A stretch of 10,560 nt of DNA, taken from Bacteroidota bacterium. Its GTDB lineage: Bacteria > Bacteroidota > Bacteroidia > Flavobacteriales_D > Crocinitomicaceae. Of the stretch, positions 5,789 through 10,560 are shown piece after piece. Under the pieces are notes generated by a model. It was not told where the DNA came from. It saw nothing but the letters and a program-made list of their open reading frames with translations, and did no database searches. A program made the translations under genes and the position numbers. How positions within the stretch are numbered: the stretch's first letter is position 1; every line of letters starts with the position of its first letter. The DNA lies in NCBI GenBank assembly GCA_006226555.1, contig SBGS01000078.1, positions 1-10,560 of the forward strand, read 5' to 3'.

Positions 5789-7471
5789 TTAGAAAGGAGA
5801 GGGGATGGTTATTTTAAACTTGCGACGCGTTGACGGGTGAACGAATGCTAAATATTCAGCATGAAGATGAAGTCTTTCGCCTTTTCTACCATAAAGATCA
5901 TCACCTTTTATAGGTGCATTTAGTCCTAACTGGTGTGCAGCATGGACACGCAACTGGTGGGTTCTACCAGTGGACGGATAGAAGTGGATCAACGTTTCAT
6001 TGTTTCTTCTTTCGAGGACTTCAAAGTGTGTAAGGGCAGGCTTCCCGTGCTCGTAGCAAACTAGCTGAAAGGGTCTGTTATCCAGATCAACTCTGAGCGG
6101 AAGTTCTATTTTTCCATGATCATCGTTCACAATTCCATCGAGTAGGGCGACATATCTTTTCTTGACGGTTCTTTTGATGAACTGCCGTTGTAAAAATCGA
6201 TGTGCTGTTTCATTTTTAGCTACGAGAAGTATTCCTGATGTTGACATATCCAGTCGATGAACCAATAATGGGCCTGTAGCTTCGGGATATTTTACCTTAA
6301 TCCTGCTATAAACCGAATCATCGATGTTTTTTCCGGGAACGGATAAAAATTCTGCAGGTTTATTTACGATAATGATATCCTCATCTTCATAGACGAAATC
6401 GAGTTCTTTATCTGCTGCCGGATTTTGTAACATGGGATTTTCGTCGACCTCTAATCCGTTAAGCATGTGTCCCAAAATGGGTTCACATTTACCGCGACAA
6501 GAGGGATAGAATTCACCATGTTTTCTTACTTCTGACTTAGGAGATGCGCCCCACCAGAATTCAGCGAAAGTGACAGGAGTCAGACGGTGTTGATAGGCGT
6601 ACTGCAGAAGCTTGGGCGCTGCGCATTCACCTGCTCCTGCAGGAGGTAGTTCAATTCCCAATTCATTAAAGATGGAAAGCAAACTTTTCTCTTCGTTCCT
6701 GTGATTGAGGAACGTATAGTGTTTAAAAATCTTCTGTTGTAGCTGGTTTGACATCAATCTTCTTTCTTCTTTCAGCCCGTTGATCTCTTTTAAATACAGA
6801 TTCAAGTTCTCTTCAAACTTCTCAATGATCTTTGCAGTTTCGGACTTTATTTCTTTCAGTCGATAACTCAACGCAATACTTTCCTGTTTTAATTCATTTT
6901 CCAGGATCGTAAATTCGGATTCAGACAACGAAGAAAGACCTTGTTTCCGTTTATCATCCCTTATTGCTTTTTGAGATCTTATATGTGCTTTAAACTCTTG
7001 AACTGATCGCTCTCCGTTTGTTCGGGCATCACTCAAATCTTTCGTAAGCCGCAATAATTCTTCAGATTGTTCTAACTCTTCAATCCGTATAGTCAGGTCA
7101 TTGACTTCCTGTTCTTCCGTTTTGAAAAATCCAGTTTCATCAAGAAGATCAAATACAGGCGGGACAAAACCTTCATGATGATTTGCATCGGCCAGTTTAC
7201 CTGAGAATGCAGCAAGATAACCTAGTTCATTATTGCTATCCTTTACCACAAGAACACCGAACATCTTCCCAATGACAAAACCATCAATAGAAGGGTCAAG
7301 CCCGAAGTTGTGCCTCCAAGGGTTTGGTTCGAGATATTTGTGCTGGATCTCTTTCGCTGCCTGAATGGCAAGTTGATGAGGTGAATAATAGAATGGAAAT
7401 GTAAACTTTTCGGGAAGCGAGCTACTATCCGGAGCACGTTCAAAACGATGTAAACAATCGGGTTTCATCAT
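5789..7471 (-). CDS. RluA-family RNA pseudouridine synthase with long N-terminal extension
   Basis: The C-terminal part (residues about 355-560) is an RluA-type pseudouridine synthase, which isomerises uridine to pseudouridine in rRNA or tRNA. It has DEDIIIVNKPAEFLSVPG (363-380), the catalytic HRLDMSTSG with Asp408, VKKRYVALL (437-444), and STGRTHQLRVHA (500-511). Residues 1-350 are an extra region: a globular stretch (about 20-115), a long charged helical/coiled-coil segment (about 120-255), and a part with ECAAPKLLQYAYQ, FAEFWWG and CRGKC that holds Cys283, Cys325 and Cys329. As I recall, this long architecture also occurs in other Bacteroidota and in gammaproteobacteria such as Vibrio and Shewanella, so it is a family variant rather than a chance fusion; its RNA target is unknown to me. 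The ATG at 7471 overlaps the uppP stop by four bases (ATGA), and a second ATG follows directly at 7468. Position specificity cannot be assigned. Confidence 0.92.
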   Translation of the reverse strand: MMKPDCLHRFERAPDSSSLPEKFTFPFYYSPHQLAIQAAKEIQHKYLEPNPWRHNFGLDPSIDGFVIGKMFGVLVVKDSNNELGYLAAFSGKLADANHHEGFVPPVFDLLDETGFFKTEEQEVNDLTIRIEELEQSEELLRLTKDLSDARTNGERSVQEFKAHIRSQKAIRDDKRKQGLSSLSESEFTILENELKQESIALSYRLKEIKSETAKIIEKFEENLNLYLKEINGLKEERRLMSNQLQQKIFKHYTFLNHRNEEKSLLSIFNELGIELPPAGAGECAAPKLLQYAYQHRLTPVTFAEFWWGASPKSEVRKHGEFYPSCRGKCEPILGHMLNGLEVDENPMLQNPAADKELDFVYEDEDIIIVNKPAEFLSVPGKNIDDSVYSRIKVKYPEATGPLLVHRLDMSTSGILLVAKNETAHRFLQRQFIKRTVKKRYVALLDGIVNDDHGKIELPLRVDLDNRPFQLVCYEHGKPALTHFEVLERRNNETLIHFYPSTGRTHQLRVHAAHQLGLNAPIKGDDLYGRKGERLHLHAEYLAFVHPSTRRKFKITIPSPF

Positions 7472-8265
7472 CCGACCATTGCCAATTCAACGCCTGAGAC
7501 CAATAGGATAAGAAGTGCTAAGCCAAGAATAATTCTGTAGTAACCAAAAACTCTAAAGCCGTGCTTACTTAAGAATGAAATGAAGCTTTTGATCGCAAGA
7601 TATGCGACAATAAATGCTACAAGATTACCAATTAGCAGAATGATCCATTCACTGTTGCTGGATTCCAATAATAATTCACGCTCATCCCACATACTTTTCA
7701 CCGTTGCAGCGAACATGGTAGGAACTGCTAAGAAAAATGAAAATTCGGCCGCTGTTTTACGCGTCAATTTTTGTGTTAATCCACCAATAATTGTGGCTGC
7801 TGAGCGAGATACGCCAGGGATCATTGCAATACTTTGAAAAATTCCGATGAGAAATCCTGTTTTGTATGAAACCTCTTCTTCTCCTTCTGTTTCGTTGCTT
7901 TCGAACCACTTATCGACGAATAGTAATATTATCCCACCGAGCAAAAGTGAGATGGCCACAACCCATATGTTCTCAAGCAATTGGTCTACGTAATCTTTTA
8001 AAAGAAGTCCAAGAATACCGGTAGGAATAAAAGCAACAAACAGCTTCGTGTAGAAGTTGATACTTTGAAAGAACTTCTTGAAATATACTATGACCACTGA
8101 TAGAATCGCACCGAACTGTATTGCAACGGTGAATAGTTTAGTAAAATCATCACTTGCAATGTCCATAAAGGTCGAAGCAATGATCATGTGTCCAGTACTG
8201 GATACAGGTAAGAATTCCGTTAGACCTTCGATGATAGCGAGAATGATCGCTTCAAGATATCCCAT
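7468..8265 (-). CDS. uppP: Undecaprenyl-diphosphatase UppP (BacA)
   Basis: This inner-membrane enzyme removes a phosphate from undecaprenyl diphosphate, recycling the lipid carrier used for peptidoglycan and other envelope polymers; overexpression of the family gives bacitracin resistance. It has 265 residues, the usual length, and about eight hydrophobic segments. Both signature motifs are intact: EGLTEFLPVSSTGH (residues 13-26, with Glu13, Glu17, Ser22-Ser23 and His26) and PGVSRSAATI (150-159, Arg154), which together form the active site. An acidic loop (ESNETEGEEE, 122-131) separates the halves. The ATG at 8265 follows the corA stop with no base between (TAAATG), and the stop overlaps the next start, so translation is probably coupled across corA, uppP and the RluA-like gene. 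Confidence 0.97.
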   Translation of the reverse strand: MGYLEAIILAIIEGLTEFLPVSSTGHMIIASTFMDIASDDFTKLFTVAIQFGAILSVVIVYFKKFFQSINFYTKLFVAFIPTGILGLLLKDYVDQLLENIWVVAISLLLGGIILLFVDKWFESNETEGEEEVSYKTGFLIGIFQSIAMIPGVSRSAATIIGGLTQKLTRKTAAEFSFFLAVPTMFAATVKSMWDERELLLESSNSEWIILLIGNLVAFIVAYLAIKSFISFLSKHGFRVFGYYRIILGLALLILLVSGVELAMVG

Positions 8266-9198
8266 TTACAACCACTTTTTACGTTTAAAGAAGAGTAGGG
8301 TCATAGCTGAAGATAGTATCATCAGAACGATCGCAAACGGATATCCCCAACCTTCGTCAAGCTCCGGCATAAACTGGAAATTCATCCCATACATACTTGC
8401 GATAAGAGTAGGAGGCATGAATACGACAGTAACGACGGTAAATATTTTGATAATGCGGTTTTGTTCCATGTCAACAAGACCGAGAAAAGTATTCTGAAGA
8501 AATTCCAGACGTTCAAAATTGAAACTTGTATGATCCAATAATGATCCAACGTCCTTGATCATTACTCTGATCATTTCATAGTCTTCTTTAGGAAAGAAAC
8601 GGCTTTTGAGGATAGCCGAAAGAATACGTTGTTTTTCAACAATATTCTCTCGTATGGCGATAGTACTTTCCTGTAAAGCTGTGATCTTAAGAAGAATATC
8701 ACGTTCCAGATCATTGTCTTCGATCAAGCCTCTGGAGATCTTGGTAATTTGCTCTGTTACGCTCTCGATCAAATCGGCATCAAAGTCGATTCGTGTTTCT
8801 AAAAGCGTTAGAAATATATCATTACCCGATTCCGGACGAGTCGTGCGTAATTTGCGATAGGTATCCGTAAACGTTTTGTATTCATGTTCACGCTGCGTAA
8901 CAAGAATGTTTTCACGAATAATGAATGATACCGGCTCATTGATATAACCTTCTTCTTCCAATCGGAGGAAGTTCAGGTTAATACCGATCTCCTTTTCTGA
9001 TTCGGAGTACTTGGAACTGGACTCGATCTCTTCTGATTCCTGTTCGGTAAAGAGCTCTAGTGCAAATGATTTTTCGACTTGTTCCTTTTCCTCATCGGTA
9101 GGGTCAATAAGGTCGATCCAAAGAATGTTTGGATGCAAGAATTCATTGCCCTGAACGAGCTTGAATTTTCCATTTTCAACTGTTACATACTTGATCAT
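8266..9198 (-). CDS. corA: CorA-family magnesium/divalent-cation channel
   Basis: This 310-residue inner-membrane protein should form a pentameric channel for Mg2+ or, in some family members, Co2+/Ni2+. The N-terminal two-thirds (1-240) is the cytoplasmic funnel, with an acidic patch (EQESEEIESSSKYSESEKE, 52-70) and long helices leading to the pore. Two transmembrane helices lie at about 250-270 and 287-304. The signature YGMNF (Gly271-Met-Asn273) closes the first helix, and a basic tail (FKRKKWL) follows the second. In the exit loop, QFMPELDEGWG keeps the acidic residues usual for CorA. The start at 9198 has AAGG close upstream and a good -7 box about 37 bases away. It is the first gene of the probable corA-uppP-rluA-like operon. 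Confidence 0.96.
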   Translation of the reverse strand: MIKYVTVENGKFKLVQGNEFLHPNILWIDLIDPTDEEKEQVEKSFALELFTEQESEEIESSSKYSESEKEIGINLNFLRLEEEGYINEPVSFIIRENILVTQREHEYKTFTDTYRKLRTTRPESGNDIFLTLLETRIDFDADLIESVTEQITKISRGLIEDNDLERDILLKITALQESTIAIRENIVEKQRILSAILKSRFFPKEDYEMIRVMIKDVGSLLDHTSFNFERLEFLQNTFLGLVDMEQNRIIKIFTVVTVVFMPPTLIASMYGMNFQFMPELDEGWGYPFAIVLMILSSAMTLLFFKRKKWL

Positions 9199-9234
9199 GA
9201 CCTTATGATGCGACGGAAATTACCGATCGGCATG

Positions 9235-9242
9235 CAAAGATA
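9235..9242 (-). promoter_or_regulatory. -7 box of the corA-uppP-rluA-like operon
   Basis: TATCTTTG (minus strand, 9242-9235) matches the Bacteroidota -7 consensus TAnnTTTG exactly. It lies in the 86-base gap between the SAM methyltransferase gene and corA, giving a leader of about 30 bases. The best -33 candidate is a weak TTCG (9263-9260) at a short 17-base spacing. Next to it, the 7-base direct repeat TTATTGC (plus strand, 9271-9277 and 9285-9291) overlaps the stop codon of the upstream gene; its role, if any, is unknown. No intrinsic terminator is seen in this gap, so read-through from the upstream pair is possible. Confidence 0.5.
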
Positions 9243-9284
9243 ATACATTAAAAAGAGTCCGAAGGTTACGTTATTGCAAGGAAA

Positions 9285-9899
9285 TTATTGCTTTTTTCTG
9301 GCCAGGCATCGAATGACTGATCCTTCACCAATATGAAATTTCCCTTCTTTCAGTGAAACGACTTCTTGATCAAGATATAACATTTCGCACAGATCAAAAT
9401 CTTCGACAAGATCATCCTTTTGAAATAGAAATTCTGCATCCTTAGGCCCGCCCACCAGAGGATTCTTTGAGTTGAATTTCAAATGCTCTTCAGAGAAAAC
9501 TTCCACGATCAGTATGCCACCGGGCTTGAGTAGTTCCTGAAGTTTTTTGTGTTGATCTTTCCTCATTTTTCTTGGTAAATGAGCGTATATTAAAGCAATG
9601 CAGTCAAAGCTGTGGGCATTGAGGTCCAGCTCATCGAGGGTTCCTACCAGATAATTTACGTGTACGCCATTTTCTTCCGCTAGACGTTTCGCTTTGTTTT
9701 TTCCTTCTTCACTTATATCGTAGGCATAAACGTCCCATCCTAACTTAGCGGCATAAACTGCATTACGACCTTCTCCTTCCGCCGGTAATAAAATTCTTCC
9801 CGGTTTCAGGGGGCTGATTTTTTCCTTGAAGTAAACATTTGGTTCTTTGCCGTATGCGTATTCCTCAGCACCGTAGCGCTCATTCCAGAATTCTTTCAT
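9285..9899 (-). CDS. Class I SAM-dependent methyltransferase (TehB/UbiE-like fold)
   Basis: This 204-residue cytoplasmic protein is a Rossmann-fold SAM methyltransferase with an unknown small-molecule acceptor. The N-terminus (FWNERYGAEEYAYGKEPN) and motif I (RILLPAEGEGRNAVYAAKLG, residues 35-54, followed by acidic Asp61 in VYAYDIS) are typical of a widespread group often labelled tellurite-resistance or thiopurine methyltransferase-like. Later motifs are FDCIALIYAHLP (98-109) and LLKPGGILIVEVFS (123-136). The end, HIGEGSVIRCLARKK, is also typical. The start at 9899 comes one base after the stop of the M1 peptidase gene (TAAGATG), so the two are co-transcribed and probably translationally coupled; the pairing itself does not reveal the substrate. 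A specific tellurite or thiopurine role is not supported. Confidence 0.87.
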   Translation of the reverse strand: MKEFWNERYGAEEYAYGKEPNVYFKEKISPLKPGRILLPAEGEGRNAVYAAKLGWDVYAYDISEEGKNKAKRLAEENGVHVNYLVGTLDELDLNAHSFDCIALIYAHLPRKMRKDQHKKLQELLKPGGILIVEVFSEEHLKFNSKNPLVGGPKDAEFLFQKDDLVEDFDLCEMLYLDQEVVSLKEGKFHIGEGSVIRCLARKKQ

Positions 9900-9900
9900 C

Positions 9901-10560
9901 TTAGTTCAGCTGCTTTGTATTGATATAAAAGTTCTTATCGATCGTCACTTTTTCGATTTTTGATCGATCTAGTTCCTGCCATTCAGTAGAAGGGTAGATC
10001 ATTGTCTTTTCTCCGTTGATGGTTATGTAGACCGGCATGTCGAATGATGCAATACAATCGGTCCAACGATAGCTTAGCATACCTTTTTCAATCCGGTATT
10101 CAAGTGTCGGAATATTTGCTTCACGTAGATATTGATCAAAGAATGGTCTAAGATCCATTCCCACCGAATCAGAAATGAATTGTTCGATCATTTGTGTGGT
10201 CACAGTCTGATGATAATACTTTGCATTCATTCCTCTGAGAATTGATCTCCATTTTTCGTCATCGGGAACAAATTGGCGAATGGTATGAATAATGTTGGCT
10301 CCTTTGGTGTACATATCTCCGTCACCTTCATGATTGACATTGTATTCCCCAATTATTTTGGATCTGTTACCAATATTTTTGCGTGAACCTATTACATATT
10401 CTGCACCTGCTTCTTTACCGTAATAATATTCTACGAAAATGGATTCGGAGTATGTTGTGAATGACTCGTGTATCCACATATCCGCAATGTCCTTATAGGT
10501 GATGTTATTCGCGAACCATTCGTGCCCGGATTCGTGTATGATCAAATAATCGAATTTTTT
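9901..10560 (-). CDS. M1-family metallopeptidase (aminopeptidase), N-terminus cut by window edge
   Basis: The window holds the last 219 codons of a zinc aminopeptidase. The visible part begins KKFDYLIIHESGHEWF and carries the complete zinc site: HESGH (visible residues 9-13, with catalytic Glu10), then exactly 18 residues before Glu32 in WIHESF, the gluzincin HExxH-x18-E pattern of family M1. Tyr84 in DMYTKGANIIHTI fits the transition-state-stabilising tyrosine. The C-terminal part is short, lacking the large helical domain of ERAP-type enzymes, as in other Bacteroidota M1 peptidases of roughly 550-650 residues. The exopeptidase motif GxMEN and any signal peptide lie beyond the right edge, so cellular location cannot be judged. 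A TTG at 10545 is not the true start, because the frame continues to the edge and the zinc motif follows at once. The frame stays open to 10560. Confidence 0.95.
   Translation of the reverse strand, partial: KKFDYLIIHESGHEWFANNITYKDIADMWIHESFTTYSESIFVEYYYGKEAGAEYVIGSRKNIGNRSKIIGEYNVNHEGDGDMYTKGANIIHTIRQFVPDDEKWRSILRGMNAKYYHQTVTTQMIEQFISDSVGMDLRPFFDQYLREANIPTLEYRIEKGMLSYRWTDCIASFDMPVYITINGEKTMIYPSTEWQELDRSKIEKVTIDKNFYINTKQLN

Noticed and set aside
8078..8497. A 139-codon plus-strand open frame across the uppP/corA junction
   Set aside because: It is antisense to two well-conserved genes (uppP and corA), has no domain-like composition, and no promoter or ribosome site is visible.
9285..9899. 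Naming the methyltransferase as tellurite resistance (tehB) or thiopurine methyltransferase
   Set aside because: The similarity is to the general fold and motif I only; nothing in the sequence or context supports either substrate.
10545..10560. TTG at 10545 as the start of a small metallopeptidase
   Set aside because: The frame is open to the window edge with family-typical residues (KKFDY) before it, and an M1 peptidase needs its N-terminal domain; the gene is simply truncated by the window.
1..10560. A hidden mobile element, defence island, CRISPR array or biosynthetic cluster
   Set aside because: There are no transposase, integrase, toxin-antitoxin, nuclease or repeat-array signatures; the genes are common chromosomal families in dense arrangement.

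Overview
The window looks like an ordinary stretch of a Bacteroidota chromosome, probably Flavobacteriia- or Cytophagia-like. By eye it is moderately AT-rich. Four things support this: a TonB-dependent receptor with an N-terminal carboxypeptidase-regulatory-like domain, Bacteroidota-type promoter elements (-7 TAnnTTTG, some with a -33 TTTG), a lipoprotein whose mature N-terminus resembles the Bacteroidota surface-export signal, and an M1 metallopeptidase of the Bacteroidota type. Genes are tightly packed. The longest stretch without a gene is about 125 bases, and I see no tRNA, rRNA, CRISPR array, insertion sequence, phage gene or defence gene.

Layout, left to right. (1) Positions 1-1700, minus strand: the first 566 codons of an outer-membrane TonB-dependent receptor that runs off the left edge, with a 125-base upstream region holding two -7-like boxes and an inverted repeat. 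(2) 1826-3005: two divergent methyltransferase genes, a SpoU/TrmH-family RNA 2'-O-methyltransferase (minus) and a metal-dependent class I O-methyltransferase (plus), separated by 55 bases. (3) 3007-4474: an unrecognised lipoprotein (minus) divergent from a SlyD-type FKBP peptidyl-prolyl isomerase with a His-rich tail (plus). The isomerase gene ends in a clear intrinsic terminator that lies inside the C-terminal codons of the convergent MFS gene. (4) 4488-9198, minus strand: corA, then uppP, then an RluA-type pseudouridine synthase, then an MFS transporter. The first three abut or overlap by 4 bases and are probably one operon behind a good -7 box at 9235-9242. The MFS gene follows after 53 bases and may also have its own promoter. 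(5) 9285-10560, minus strand: a class I SAM methyltransferase one base downstream of an M1 aminopeptidase that is cut by the right edge just upstream of its zinc-binding motif.

Functionally this is mostly housekeeping: Mg2+/metal entry (CorA), recycling of the undecaprenyl carrier (UppP), RNA modification (TrmH-like, RluA-like), protein folding (SlyD-like), drug or solute export (MFS), peptide turnover (M1) and outer-membrane uptake (receptor). I found no convincing new multi-gene system. The points most worth a second look are the 350-residue N-terminal extension of the RluA-like enzyme, the unrecognised lipoprotein, two promoters that sit almost on their start codons, the terminator embedded in a coding region, and an apparent excess of GATC sites.
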